From an uncultured bacterium (lineage in GTDB: Bacteria; Cyanobacteriota; Vampirovibrionia; Gastranaerophilales; Gastranaerophilaceae), in the NCBI GenBank assembly GCA_902761735.1, contig CACWLL010000001.1:244947-308946 (forward strand): a stretch of 64,000 nucleotides of DNA. Direction: 5' to 3'. Shown one piece after another: positions 8,824 through 16,994 of this stretch (positions are counted from its first letter, which is position 1; the number at the start of each line of letters is the position of its first letter). The translations under genes and the position numbers were made by a program. Below the pieces are notes generated by a model. That model saw nothing but the letters and a program-made list of their open reading frames with translations, ran no database searches and had not been told where the DNA came from.

Positions 8824-9459
8824 ATGGAGAGCTTTAAAAAGTACATTGTGGAATTTATAGGAACATTTTTCCTTGTATTCACAATCGGAGCAACAATTGC
8901 ATTTGGAAACGAATCCACAATTGCGCCGTTAGCAATCGGTTTTGTATTGATGGTAATGGTGTACGCAGGCGGATTTATTTCCGGCGGGCATTACAATCCT
9001 GCAGTATCAATTGCTGCAGCCGTTAGAGGTGCTTTAGAATGGAAACAGTGGATTCCATATGCAATTTCGCAAGTTGCAGGCGGTGCTTTTGCTGCTTGGT
9101 TGATTACTTACTTGTTTGGAGGCGCATTGGAAGCCGGACCGATATTCAAATTATCACACGTAATTATTGCAGAATTTCTGTTTACATTTGCATTATGCTA
9201 TGTAGTATTACTAACTGCTACATCTAAGAAAACCGAAGGTAATTCATACTATGGATTAGCAATTGGTTCTACCGTATTGGTTGGAGCTTTTGCTGTCGGC
9301 GGAATCTGCCTTGGCGCATTCAATCCTGCCGTTGCTATTTCAACAATTGTAATGGGTGCAGCTTGCTGTGCTAAACTTGCTTGGATTACAGTTGCCGTAA
9401 ACTTAATTGCAGGCATCTGTGCAGGCTTAACTTATAAATTTCTTGTTGATGAAGAATAA
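8824..9459 (+). CDS. Aquaporin (MIP family) with an atypical second NPA box
   Basis: A 211-residue channel of the major intrinsic protein family with six hydrophobic helices and two half-helices. The first box is G-H-Y-N-P-A-V (NPA at 58-60) and the second G-A-F-N-P-A-V (NPA at 167-169). In most aquaporins the second NPA is followed by an Arg that lines the aromatic/arginine filter; here it is Val170, so pore selectivity may differ from a plain water channel. The ATG has a strong AGGAGG site, with its own promoter upstream and a strong terminator downstream, so it is monocistronic. Confidence 0.88.
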   Translation: MESFKKYIVEFIGTFFLVFTIGATIAFGNESTIAPLAIGFVLMVMVYAGGFISGGHYNPAVSIAAAVRGALEWKQWIPYAISQVAGGAFAAWLITYLFGGALEAGPIFKLSHVIIAEFLFTFALCYVVLLTATSKKTEGNSYYGLAIGSTVLVGAFAVGGICLGAFNPAVAISTIVMGAACCAKLAWITVAVNLIAGICAGLTYKFLVDEE

Positions 9460-9478
9460 GAAATAACACTAAACTATG

Positions 9479-9512
9479 ATACCCCATAATCACTTGATTA
9501 TGGGGTATTTTA
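9479..9512 (+). terminator. Rho-independent terminator after the aquaporin gene
   Basis: A perfect 12-bp inverted repeat, ATACCCCATAAT (9479-9490) and ATTATGGGGTAT (9497-9508), is followed by T residues. Confidence 0.88.
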
Positions 9513-9571
9513 TATTCTGCTCACAGGTCGTTCGAACTTCATACCGAAGTTCTCGTCATCAAAACGCCAAC

Positions 9572-9597
9572 AAAAAAAGAGGTCTTATAACCTCTTT
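9572..9597 (-). terminator. Duplicated tRNA-Val terminator (copy 1)
   Basis: Read on the minus strand, an AAAGAGGT arm and an ACCTCTTT arm end in a T-run. It is identical to the terminator behind the intact tRNA-Val. Confidence 0.75.
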
Positions 9598-9603
9598 CTT
9601 AAA

Positions 9604-9622
9604 TGGTGGGCGTTAGAAGACT
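9604..9622 (-). pseudogene. tRNA-Val 3'-end fragment
   Basis: Nineteen bases identical to the 3' end of the tRNA-Val at 9792-9867: part of the T arm, the acceptor 3' strand and the CCA end. The bases beyond 9623 do not continue the tRNA, so this is a fragment. It may be an old attachment site or a remnant of a tRNA duplication. Confidence 0.85.
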
Positions 9623-9703
9623 GTCTTGACCTGTTCGCATTAAACGTGCCTACGTGTTTTGCTTTTTGTGCTGTCCGCACTTCTAAGCAAAACCACTCCG
9701 CAC

Positions 9704-9810
9704 TCTGCTCACAGATCGCTCGAACTTCATACCGAAGTTCTCGTCATCAAAACGCCAACAAAAAAAGAGGTCTTATAACCTCTTTATTAAATGGTGGGCG
9801 TTAGAAGACT
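9704..9810. repeat. Direct repeat copy 2 (107 nt), overlapping the intact tRNA-Val
   Basis: Second copy of the repeat at 9516-9622. It includes the same 7-bp GAACTTC/GAAGTTC hairpin (9722-9740), the minus-strand terminator and the 3' part of tRNA-Val. The 81 bases between the copies (9623-9703) hold no ORF. Confidence 0.92.
9760..9785 (-). terminator. Terminator of tRNA-Val
   Basis: On the minus strand, an AAAGAGGT/ACCTCTTT hairpin followed by a run of T, six bases past the CCA end of tRNA-Val. Confidence 0.8.
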
Positions 9811-9867
9811 CGAACTTCTGACCCTCTCCTTGTAAGGGAGACGCTCTACCAACTGAGCTAAACGCCC
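9792..9867 (-). tRNA. tRNA-Val (anticodon UAC)
   Basis: The minus-strand sequence folds as a full cloverleaf. The acceptor is GGGCGTT with AACGCCC and the D stem GCTC with GAGC. The anticodon stem TCTCC/GGAGA carries loop CTTACAA (anticodon TAC), and the T stem AGAAG/CTTCT carries loop TTCGAGT. The CCA end is encoded (76 nt in total). It is transcribed away from rlmD. Confidence 0.96.
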
Positions 9868-9936
9868 TTCAGTCTTTCGACATTTTCAATCCTATATCAA
9901 ACATTTTTCTGTGTCAATAACTTTTTTTCTTTATTG

Positions 9937-9948
9937 TATAATCTATTT
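9937..9948 (+). promoter_or_regulatory. -10 box directly before the RlmD-type gene (leaderless arrangement)
   Basis: TATAAT at 9937-9942 ends six bases before the ATG at 9949 and no Shine-Dalgarno sequence is present. Transcription would start at or next to the A of the ATG. No clear -35 was found. Confidence 0.55.
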
Positions 9949-11307
9949 ATGAATATTGGTAGTCAATATATCACTAATATAGAAAAATTGTCGAATCTCG
10001 GAACCGGAATTTGTCACGTTGACGGTTGTGTAGTTTTTGTTGAAAACGCCTGTCCTGAAGATAAAGTAAAAATTAAAATTACAAACATCTCAAAATCCTA
10101 CGCAAACGCAAGTATATCAGAAATTATATCTCCGTCAAAATATAGAGTTGAACCGTTTTGTCCTATGCAAAATGTTTGCGGCTCATGTCAATTACAATTT
10201 ATTGATTACAATTATCAACTCGAATTAAAACAACAAATCGTAAAAGATACTCTGCATTCTATTGGCAGTATTGATATTGATGTTCCTAAAACAATTCCAT
10301 CTCCTGATACAAAATGTTACAGGCATAAAATTCAATATCCGATTTCGCAAACCAAAGTTTCTAAACGACTTTTAGCCGGATATTATAAACCTCACAGCCA
10401 CGATATTTTAAATATCAAATATTGTCCGATACAACCTGAAATTTGTGATGAAATTATCGATTATATCAGAGAAAAAGCCTCCGAGTATAAAATATCCGGA
10501 TATGATGAAAAAACGCATTTAGGGGAGCTTCGGCATGCTATTTTTAGAGTATCAGCAGATAATGGCGACATCCTTGTCACTTTAGTCATTAACGCTAAAA
10601 AAAGCACAAAAAATACGGAAAATTTTGCTCAAGCACTATATAAAAATTTTGAATCCGTTAAGGGTGTATGTTTGAATTTTAACGACAAATCGACTAACGT
10701 CATTTTTGGTAAGAACACTATTTGTGTAGCCGGCGAAAATTTTATAACAGAAAAGATTTTAGATAAAACTTTTAAAATCGGAGCAGATACATTCTTTCAA
10801 GTTAATCCCAAAAGTGCCGAAAATATTTTTTCTTATGTGAAAGAAGAAATAAAAAAGACTAAAGAACCGACAATCCTTGATGCTTATGCCGGAATTGCGA
10901 CATTTGGAATAATCGTAAGTGATTGCGCTAAAAAAGTTGTGAGCGTTGAATCTAACAGCAGTTCTATTGAAACGGCAAAAGATGTTCTGAACCTTAATAA
11001 TATTAACAACATTGAATTATTTGCAGAAGATACCGCGAAATATCTGAAATCAGTAAAACGTAAATTTGATATAACAATCTTAGACCCTCCAAGAAAAGGC
11101 TGCACAAAAGAATCTTTAGATGAAACATTAAAACATACAAAATCAAAGATTATATATGTAAGTTGCAACCCCGCGACACTGGCAAGAGATTTAAAATATT
11201 TAGCGGGGAAAGGTTGCCGTATAACTTCCGTTCAGCCTTTTGATATGTTTTGTCATACTTATCACGTTGAAACCGTAACTGTGATAGAATTAAATCAAGG
11301 AGATTAA
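9949..11307 (+). CDS. 23S rRNA (uracil-5-)-methyltransferase, RlmD/TrmA family
   Basis: An AdoMet-dependent RNA m5U methyltransferase. A TRAM-like RNA-binding domain fills residues ~1-55. A Cys cluster for an iron-sulfur centre follows (F-C-P-M-Q-N-V-C-G-S-C-Q, then Y-C-P-I-Q). The catalytic domain has the AdoMet motif L-D-A-Y-A-G-I-A-T-F-G, the D-P-P-R-K-G-C motif and the nucleophile-bearing S-C-N-P-A-T motif near the C-terminus. The length of 452 residues is normal. The TTG at 9934 overlaps the TATAAT box and is rejected. RmuC follows after 5 bases, so the two are cotranscribed. The exact target (U747, U1939 or tRNA U54) cannot be decided. Confidence 0.9.
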   Translation: MNIGSQYITNIEKLSNLGTGICHVDGCVVFVENACPEDKVKIKITNISKSYANASISEIISPSKYRVEPFCPMQNVCGSCQLQFIDYNYQLELKQQIVKDTLHSIGSIDIDVPKTIPSPDTKCYRHKIQYPISQTKVSKRLLAGYYKPHSHDILNIKYCPIQPEICDEIIDYIREKASEYKISGYDEKTHLGELRHAIFRVSADNGDILVTLVINAKKSTKNTENFAQALYKNFESVKGVCLNFNDKSTNVIFGKNTICVAGENFITEKILDKTFKIGADTFFQVNPKSAENIFSYVKEEIKKTKEPTILDAYAGIATFGIIVSDCAKKVVSVESNSSSIETAKDVLNLNNINNIELFAEDTAKYLKSVKRKFDITILDPPRKGCTKESLDETLKHTKSKIIYVSCNPATLARDLKYLAGKGCRITSVQPFDMFCHTYHVETVTVIELNQGD

Positions 11308-11312
11308 TTATC

Positions 11313-12404
11313 ATGGATTATATAGTATTTTTTATGGGATTTATTTTAGGCGGATTATTCGTTTTTATACCTTTTTTCATGACGAGAAAAAATGCGGCAA
11401 TGGTTAACGATAAGGCATTAGAGCAAATGAAATTGTATTTTGAGAACACCGCAAACAAGGTATTCCAAAACAATTCAACCCAATTCTCATCTCAAGCCGG
11501 AGAAAAATTGGATGAATTTTTCAAACGATTTAAAGATAAAATAGAAGCTTTTGAAAAAGTCAATACGGATAACGCCAAAGCCGAAGCCGAAAAATTAACA
11601 AGATTTGATGAAAACATAAAAAGTATTTTAATTGCAGGAAATCAGATATCTCAAGACACCTCAAATCTGGTAAGTGTAATGAAATCCGACAATCGTACAC
11701 AAGGGCACTGGGGAGAAATAGTTTTAGAAAAAGTATTAGAATCATCAGGATTACGCAACGGGGAAGAATATAAAATTCAAGTCGGCTCCCCTGAAGGCAG
11801 ACCTGATGCAACAGTATTTTTACCGGAAGGGCGGTGCGTATTTATTGATGCTAAAACTTCACTCTCATCGTGGAGTAATTATATAAATGCCTCGGATGAA
11901 CAAGAACGAGAACTTTATAAAAAAGAATTTATAGATTCTACCAAATCCCATATATCAGGATTAGCAAAAAGAGATTACTCTCAAAACGAAATGTCCCCTG
12001 ATTACGTTTTAATGTTTATACCGATTGAGGGATGCTATTCTCTTATGTTTTGTGAGAATTGCGAACTTTGGGATTTAGCGTGGAAAAACCGAATAATGCC
12101 GGTTTCTCCGTCTACACTTTTGGCTTCATTAAAAATAATTAATGCGTTTCATATTGTTGAGAGAAGAAACAAGAGTGCTATTGATATCGCTAACTTATGT
12201 TCGGGAATGATAGATAAATTTTCTAATCTTTTATCAGACATAATAAAAGCAAGAACCGCAATAGATTCCGGACTAAAAAAGCTTGAAGGCAAAGGTAATA
12301 TTCTTTCCCAAATAGAAAAAATTCAAAATCTCGGCGTTGTAATGACAAAGCAAATTCCCGAATTACCTGAGGACTTGCAACGCGAAGAAGTAAACGTTAA
12401 TTAA
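11313..12404 (+). CDS. rmuC: RmuC-family protein
   Basis: A 363-residue member of the RmuC family, which is implicated in limiting recombination at inverted repeats and carries a PD-(D/E)XK-like nuclease fold. An N-terminal membrane helix (residues 3-24) is followed by a coiled coil to ~residue 125. The conserved core then includes G-H-W-G-E-I-V-L-E, G-R-P-D-A-T-V-F-L-P and V-F-I-D-A-K-T-S-L, where D-A-T and D-A-K hold the presumed active site. The conserved V-L-M-F-I-P-I-E-G segment is also present. It has an AAGGAG site overlapping the end of the preceding gene. Confidence 0.9.
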   Translation: MDYIVFFMGFILGGLFVFIPFFMTRKNAAMVNDKALEQMKLYFENTANKVFQNNSTQFSSQAGEKLDEFFKRFKDKIEAFEKVNTDNAKAEAEKLTRFDENIKSILIAGNQISQDTSNLVSVMKSDNRTQGHWGEIVLEKVLESSGLRNGEEYKIQVGSPEGRPDATVFLPEGRCVFIDAKTSLSSWSNYINASDEQERELYKKEFIDSTKSHISGLAKRDYSQNEMSPDYVLMFIPIEGCYSLMFCENCELWDLAWKNRIMPVSPSTLLASLKIINAFHIVERRNKSAIDIANLCSGMIDKFSNLLSDIIKARTAIDSGLKKLEGKGNILSQIEKIQNLGVVMTKQIPELPEDLQREEVNVN

Positions 12405-12426
12405 CTCTATGAAAAACTGCAACAAC

Positions 12427-12455
12427 TTGCTTATTACTTAATCTTGCGTTATAAT
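12427..12455 (+). promoter_or_regulatory. Promoter of the glycan cluster (leaderless start for TagA-like gene)
   Basis: TTGCTT (12427-12432), a 17-base spacer and TATAAT (12450-12455). The ATG follows only seven bases after the -10 box with no ribosome binding site, which predicts a leaderless transcript. Confidence 0.7.
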
Positions 12456-12462
12456 TCAGGAC

Positions 12463-13182
12463 ATGGAGAGATGTAAGGTAAAAATACAGGGATTTGGAGT
12501 TGACTCATTTTCTTTTGATGAGGCTGTTAGTTATATTCTTGAACACAAGGGTATAGTAATAACTATCAATCCTGAAATGATTCAATGTGCCAGAACAAAT
12601 CCTGAATTTTCTCAAATAATTAATTCGGCAGACCTTGTAATTCCTGATGGAATCGGTGTTGAAATCGGTTTAAAAATATTAGGAAACAAAGTAAAACGGA
12701 TAGCAGGAATTGAGTTTGCACGCAGACTTATTCATGAATTTTCAAAAGACTCTTTACCCATAGCCTTTGTGGGAGCAAAACAAGAAATCATAGGAAAAGC
12801 CGTTGAAAATTTAAAAAAGGAAGAACCCGACCTAAATGTATGCTATGTTCAAAACGGTTATTTTAAAGATGACGAAAGGGTATATGAAGAGTTAAAAAAT
12901 GCAAATCCCAAGCTTGTACTAGCAGCTCTAGGCTCTCCTAAACAAGAATTTTTTATAAAAAGGGCATCAGAGCTGTTGCCTGATTCTGTTTTAATTGGTA
13001 TTGGAGGAAGCTTTGATGTATGGTCAGGTGTTGTAAAAAGAGCCCCTGTAATATATCAAAAATTAGGCATAGAATGGTTATACAGAACAATTAAAGAACC
13101 TAAAAGATTTAAAAGAATATTTCCGTCATTACCGTTATTTGTGTTAAAAGTAGTTAGAGAAAAATTTATTGGAGTTAATTAA
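12463..13182 (+). CDS. WecG/TagA/CpsF-family glycosyltransferase
   Basis: A 239-residue glycosyltransferase of family GT26, which adds N-acetylmannosamine or a related sugar to a lipid-linked intermediate of surface glycans. Family markers are T-I-N-P-E-M-I near residue 32, A-D-L-V-I-P-D-G-I-G-V near residue 60, L-A-A-L-G-S-P-K-Q-E near residue 150 and G-I-G-G-S-F-D-V-W-S-G near residue 180. The end R-A-P-x-x-x-Q-x-x-G-I-E-W-L-Y-R is typical. It opens a co-directional glycan cluster; the transketolase-like gene starts on the base after its stop codon. Confidence 0.9.
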   Translation: MERCKVKIQGFGVDSFSFDEAVSYILEHKGIVITINPEMIQCARTNPEFSQIINSADLVIPDGIGVEIGLKILGNKVKRIAGIEFARRLIHEFSKDSLPIAFVGAKQEIIGKAVENLKKEEPDLNVCYVQNGYFKDDERVYEELKNANPKLVLAALGSPKQEFFIKRASELLPDSVLIGIGGSFDVWSGVVKRAPVIYQKLGIEWLYRTIKEPKRFKRIFPSLPLFVLKVVREKFIGVN

Positions 13183-14010
13183 ATGTTATCAGAACAAGAA
13201 ATTAAAGAACTAAAAGAACAATGTAAAGAAAATCGCAGAAATATTGTAAAAATGGTATATAATGCCCAATCGGGACACATTGGCGGTTCTCTTTCCGCAA
13301 CCGAAATTATGACTGTCTTGTTTCATAAATGTATGAAACTCGCTCCTAAATGGGATAAAGATAAAAATTTTGAGAATAGGGACAGATTTGTTTTATCAAA
13401 AGGACATGTTTCTCCTATTTATTATTCAAATCTTGCACAAATGGGATATTTTCCGAAAGAAGAATTAATGACATTTAGGAAATTAGGGTCGAAATTACAA
13501 GGACACCCTGCGACATTCTGTCCGGGAGTTGATGCAGCAACAGGTTCTCTTGGACAAGGATTAGCTATTGCGTGCGGAATGGCAATGGGACTAAAATTGA
13601 ACAATAATCCTGCATACGTATTTGTTTTAATGGGCGACGGAGAGCTTCAGGAAGGTAGTATATGGGAAGCATTTATGGATGCTCCGGCAAGAAAGCTGGA
13701 TAATCTTATTGCTATTATTGACAGAAACCGTTTGCAAATCGACGGAAATACCGAAGATATAAAGCCATTAGATAATTTAGCAGAAAAAATAAAAGCCTTT
13801 AACTGGAATGTAATTGAAGTCGACGGGCACGATATCCCTGCTATATATGATGCAATTGAATTAGCAAAAGTATCTGCACATCCGACAGCAATTATTGCAA
13901 ATACAATTAAAGGTAAAGGGGTTAGCTTTATGGAAAACAATGCCGGTTGGCACGGTAAAGCTCCTAAACAAGAAGAATATGAAAAAGCTATGGAAGAGTT
14001 GACTGACTAA
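13183..14010 (+). CDS. Transketolase, N-terminal (thiamine diphosphate-binding) subunit
   Basis: The N-terminal half of a split transketolase (275 residues). Recognisable segments are G-H-I-G-G-S-L-S, R-D-R-F-V-L-S-K-G-H and G-S-L-G-Q-G-L. The thiamine-diphosphate/Mg motif G-D-G-E-L-Q-E-G continues to the required Asn in I-I-D-R-N. Split transketolases normally sit directly upstream of the C-terminal subunit; here the stop overlaps an unrelated YhcH-like gene and no C-terminal half occurs anywhere in the window. The ATG has GGAG at 13171-13174. Its place suggests sugar-phosphate supply for glycan synthesis, or a ketolase-like reaction with an unlinked partner. Confidence 0.87.
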   Translation: MLSEQEIKELKEQCKENRRNIVKMVYNAQSGHIGGSLSATEIMTVLFHKCMKLAPKWDKDKNFENRDRFVLSKGHVSPIYYSNLAQMGYFPKEELMTFRKLGSKLQGHPATFCPGVDAATGSLGQGLAIACGMAMGLKLNNNPAYVFVLMGDGELQEGSIWEAFMDAPARKLDNLIAIIDRNRLQIDGNTEDIKPLDNLAEKIKAFNWNVIEVDGHDIPAIYDAIELAKVSAHPTAIIANTIKGKGVSFMENNAGWHGKAPKQEEYEKAMEELTD

Positions 14011-14468
14011 TGATATATGACGATTTAGAAAATTTGTTTCAATATAATATATTGCCGGATGAGGCATTAGATTTTGTTTCAAAATTAAATGTTAACACGC
14101 CTGACGGTCGTTATGATATAAATGACAAAATATATGCCAATATTGAAACCTACCCAAACAGAAAGAGTTTTGTGGATGCTCCTTTGGAATCACATAAGAA
14201 ATACGTTGATGTCCAAATTGTTTTATTTGGAGAAGAAAGAATTGATTATACCAGTATAGACGGATTAGAAGTGCTTGAACATTATGACCATTTAAAGGAT
14301 ATAACTTTTTATAAACGTCCTACAACGGAAATCGGTTCTCTATTTCTAAATGGCAGAAACTTTGCGGTATTTATGCCGCAAGATGCCCACGCTCCGCAGA
14401 TTACAACTCTTGCCCTCCAAAACAATGTAAAAAAAGTCGTTATTAAAATTGCGGTAGAATATTTATGA
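14010..14468 (+). CDS. YhcH/YjgK/YiaL (DUF386)-family protein
   Basis: A small cupin-like protein (152 residues) of the family including YhcH and EbgC, linked to sugar and sialic-acid metabolism as presumed anomerases or binding proteins. Visible signatures are the E-S-H-K-K-Y-V-D-V-Q-I segment near residue 54 and F-A-V-F-M-P-Q-D-A-H-A-P near residue 115, which carry the conserved polar and metal-binding positions. The ATG overlaps the transketolase stop as TAATG and its own stop overlaps the next gene by four bases, so the genes are translationally coupled. Confidence 0.87.
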   Translation: MIYDDLENLFQYNILPDEALDFVSKLNVNTPDGRYDINDKIYANIETYPNRKSFVDAPLESHKKYVDVQIVLFGEERIDYTSIDGLEVLEHYDHLKDITFYKRPTTEIGSLFLNGRNFAVFMPQDAHAPQITTLALQNNVKKVVIKIAVEYL

Positions 14469-15127
14469 TTTATGGGGTAATTTTTGATCTTGACGGAACT
14501 TTGTTAAATACTTTAGACGATTTATGTGACAGCACAAATTTCGTATTGAGTAAATTCGGATTTCCATCACGTACAATAGAGGAAATTCGCAGGTTTGTCG
14601 GAAACGGAGTTAAACTGCTTATTGAAAGAGCTATCCCGAACGGACAGGGAAATAAATATTTTACGGAATGTTTAGAAGCCTTTAAAATACATTACAAAGA
14701 AAATATGTATAACAAAACAGCACCCTACAACGGTATATTAGAGTTACTGAAAGAATTACGTTTAAACGGCATTCATACCGCAGTTGTATCAAATAAATAT
14801 GATGCTGCGGTAAAAGAATTATGCAAAAAATATTTTGGGGATTTAATTCAAGTTGCCATAGGAGAAAATGAAGCAGAAGGAATAAGAAAAAAGCCTGCTC
14901 CGGACAGTGTATTTAAAGCTATTCAAGAATTGAGTATAAGTATTGAGAATGTAATATATATAGGAGATTCAGAAACTGATGTTCAAACCGCTAAAAATGC
15001 TGAAATAGAATGCGTCGGATGCAGCTGGGGGTTTCGGGATGAAACAATTCTCAAGAAAGAAGGAGCTGATTATATTGTAAATACTCCTGATGAAATTTTA
15101 AAAATCGTACTGCCAAATAAACGTTAG
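14465..15127 (+). CDS. HAD-superfamily phosphatase, phosphoglycolate phosphatase-like
   Basis: A 220-residue HAD hydrolase. Motif I is F-D-L-D-G-T-L with both catalytic Asp residues (7-13), motif II is V-V-S-N-K, motif III is the Lys of R-K-K-P-A-P-D, and motif IV is Y-I-G-D-S-E-T-D. A helical cap of the Gph/PGMB type lies between motifs I and II. Phosphoglycolate phosphatase is the usual annotation, but the operon context suggests a sugar-phosphate substrate. The start overlaps the previous stop (ATGA). Confidence 0.87.
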   Translation: MIYGVIFDLDGTLLNTLDDLCDSTNFVLSKFGFPSRTIEEIRRFVGNGVKLLIERAIPNGQGNKYFTECLEAFKIHYKENMYNKTAPYNGILELLKELRLNGIHTAVVSNKYDAAVKELCKKYFGDLIQVAIGENEAEGIRKKPAPDSVFKAIQELSISIENVIYIGDSETDVQTAKNAEIECVGCSWGFRDETILKKEGADYIVNTPDEILKIVLPNKR

Positions 15128-15137
15128 GATAAAATTA

Positions 15138-16163
15138 ATGAAGGGGAAAAATCAAGCTGACACAAAAAATAATAAAATTATCAGTCACGGAATGTTTGCC
15201 GCATTCTCGGATTTTTTTCATCCGAAATTTCCTATATTGTTTTTTAAATCAAAATATGAAAACTATTTGGTTGTAAGATTTTTATGGCTAAGAAAAGTTT
15301 TTCGTTTTCCTAAGCAAAAAGATTTTCCTGAAAATACAAAAGAAATTGTAAGAGAGTTTGCCCGTGCAAAAGAGAATAAACATAAAAGAGTTGCCGTATT
15401 TGCCGGATTTAGATATGACGGAAAGATTTCAGACGCACAAATATACTACATAAAAGAATTGAAAAAAGTTTGCGATGATATAGTATTTATCTCTGATTGT
15501 CCGGTTTTTGAAAGTGAAATAACCAAAATTAAAGACCTGGTGTCTTATTGTTATTTTTCAAGACACGGTTTATATGATTTTGGTTCTTACAAAATCGGGT
15601 ACGAATATTTAAAAGAAAAAGGATATTTGGAAGATACGGAAGAATTAATATTGTGTAATGACAGCTGTTATGGTCCTGTTTATCCTTTTGAAAAATATTT
15701 TAACGGTATAGATAAATCTGATTTGGATTTTTGGGGAATATCAACAAATATAAAACCCAGACGACACATTCAATCTTTTTTCTATGTTTTTAAAAAACAA
15801 GTATTTCAGAGTGAAGCCTTTAAATCTTTTATGAACAATATTAAAAAAGAAAAATCTGTTCAGGATGTTATAAATAATTACGAAATCCCTTTTACTACAA
15901 CATTAGAAAATTCCGGTTTTAAAGGGGGAAGCATACTTCCCGAATTTGTATATGGGATATTAAATCAATTAAATAAGACCCTTTATCCGATGATAATGCT
16001 TGAAACTTTTGAATGTCCTTTGGTTAAGGTAAAGGTTTTTAATAACGGTTTTTTTGATATGGTTAGAGATAAACCGGCCGATGTTCTAAATTTTATAAAT
16101 TCGGTTAATCCGGAATTAGCCGAAATAATAAAAAAAGAAAATATTGATACTTGCAATAAATAA
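15138..16163 (+). CDS. RgpF-like rhamnan synthesis family protein
   Basis: A 341-residue protein of the RgpF family (PF05045), linked to extension or modification of rhamnose-containing polysaccharides. Characteristic segments are V-A-V-F-A-G-F (residue ~77), D-I-V-F-I-S-D-C, R-H-G-L-Y-D-F-G-S-Y-K and I-L-C-N-D-S-C-Y-G-P, followed by a conserved D-F-W-G-I-S-T-N. An RmlA homologue is encoded at 39.6 kb, consistent with a dTDP-rhamnose-type precursor being made, though the other Rml genes are not here. It follows the phosphatase by 10 bases. Confidence 0.8.
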   Translation: MKGKNQADTKNNKIISHGMFAAFSDFFHPKFPILFFKSKYENYLVVRFLWLRKVFRFPKQKDFPENTKEIVREFARAKENKHKRVAVFAGFRYDGKISDAQIYYIKELKKVCDDIVFISDCPVFESEITKIKDLVSYCYFSRHGLYDFGSYKIGYEYLKEKGYLEDTEELILCNDSCYGPVYPFEKYFNGIDKSDLDFWGISTNIKPRRHIQSFFYVFKKQVFQSEAFKSFMNNIKKEKSVQDVINNYEIPFTTTLENSGFKGGSILPEFVYGILNQLNKTLYPMIMLETFECPLVKVKVFNNGFFDMVRDKPADVLNFINSVNPELAEIIKKENIDTCNK

Positions 16164-16233
16164 GTGATTCAATTATTATGATTAAATAAGGTTGTATAGA
16201 ATTAAGAGTATACAGGTTAAGGAGTGGCATGTT

Positions 16234-16962
16234 ATGGATAAAAATGTTATTTGCATAAAATGGGGAACAAAATTTGGTGCAGAGTATGTAAACAAACTCT
16301 ATAAAATGGTAGAAAGAAATTTGAGCATTCCGCACAGATTTGTATGTTTTACCGATAACGCCGAAGGATTAGCCGAAGGAATTGAAGTAAGAGAACTTCC
16401 GCCTTATGAGGACAACACTGCAATTGGTGATAAAGGATGGAGAAAACTTTCTCTTTTTAATGAAAAACTCGCCGACTTAACCGGTACTGCATTATTTTTA
16501 GATTTAGACATTGTTATAAGGCAAGATTTGACGCCGTTTTTTGAAGCAGAAGGAGATTTTCTAATTGTAAAAGATTGGGATTTCCCTGATGATATCATTG
16601 GAAATTCCTCTGTATTCAGATTTGAAGTCGGCAAATATCCTTATGTTTTGGAAAACTTCTATAAACTTGGCAATGATATAAGAAAACAGTATAAAAACGA
16701 ACAAGCATATTTATCATATGCTATTCACGAAAAAGGTTTGTTAAGATATTGGGATAAAACATGGTGTGTAAGCTTTAAACGGAACTGTTTACAACCGTTC
16801 CCTCTGAATTTTTTCAAGGAAGCAAAAGATCCTGAAAATGCAAAAATTATCGTATTTCATGGCAGACCGACTCCGGAACAGGCTTATCAAGGGTTCTGCG
16901 GTAAAGGCGGCTTGAGATATGTAAAACCTACAAAATGGCTTGACAAATATTGGAATGTATAA
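16234..16962 (+). CDS. Glycosyltransferase (DxD type)
   Basis: A 242-residue putative glycosyltransferase. It has a short nucleotide-binding N-terminus (NVICIKWGTKFGAEYVNKLY), the metal/nucleotide-sugar motif L-F-L-D-L-D-I-V-I near residue 95, and W-D-F-P-D-D and N-E-Q-A-Y-L-S-Y segments seen in GT-A enzymes that handle surface glycans. The start at 16234 has AAGGAG (16219-16224); the ORF opens upstream at a non-ATG codon without a site. Donor and acceptor cannot be assigned. Confidence 0.75.
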   Translation: MDKNVICIKWGTKFGAEYVNKLYKMVERNLSIPHRFVCFTDNAEGLAEGIEVRELPPYEDNTAIGDKGWRKLSLFNEKLADLTGTALFLDLDIVIRQDLTPFFEAEGDFLIVKDWDFPDDIIGNSSVFRFEVGKYPYVLENFYKLGNDIRKQYKNEQAYLSYAIHEKGLLRYWDKTWCVSFKRNCLQPFPLNFFKEAKDPENAKIIVFHGRPTPEQAYQGFCGKGGLRYVKPTKWLDKYWNV

Positions 16963-16994
16963 AAATTTAATAATGGAATTTTGAAAGGACAAGT

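Larger units (their letters stand above)
9516..9622. repeat. Direct repeat copy 1 (107 nt) containing a tRNA-Val 3' end
   Basis: This stretch matches 9704-9810 almost base for base at a constant 188-base offset; differences seen include 'caggtcgtt' versus 'cagatcgct' and 'tttctt' versus 'tttatt'. It contains a GAACTTC/GAAGTTC hairpin (9534-9552), a terminator on the minus strand, and the last 19 bases of tRNA-Val including CCA. Confidence 0.92.

Noticed and set aside
9934..9951. TTG start for the RlmD-type gene
   Set aside because: The TTG overlaps the TATAAT promoter box; the ATG at 9949 begins the normal TRAM domain.
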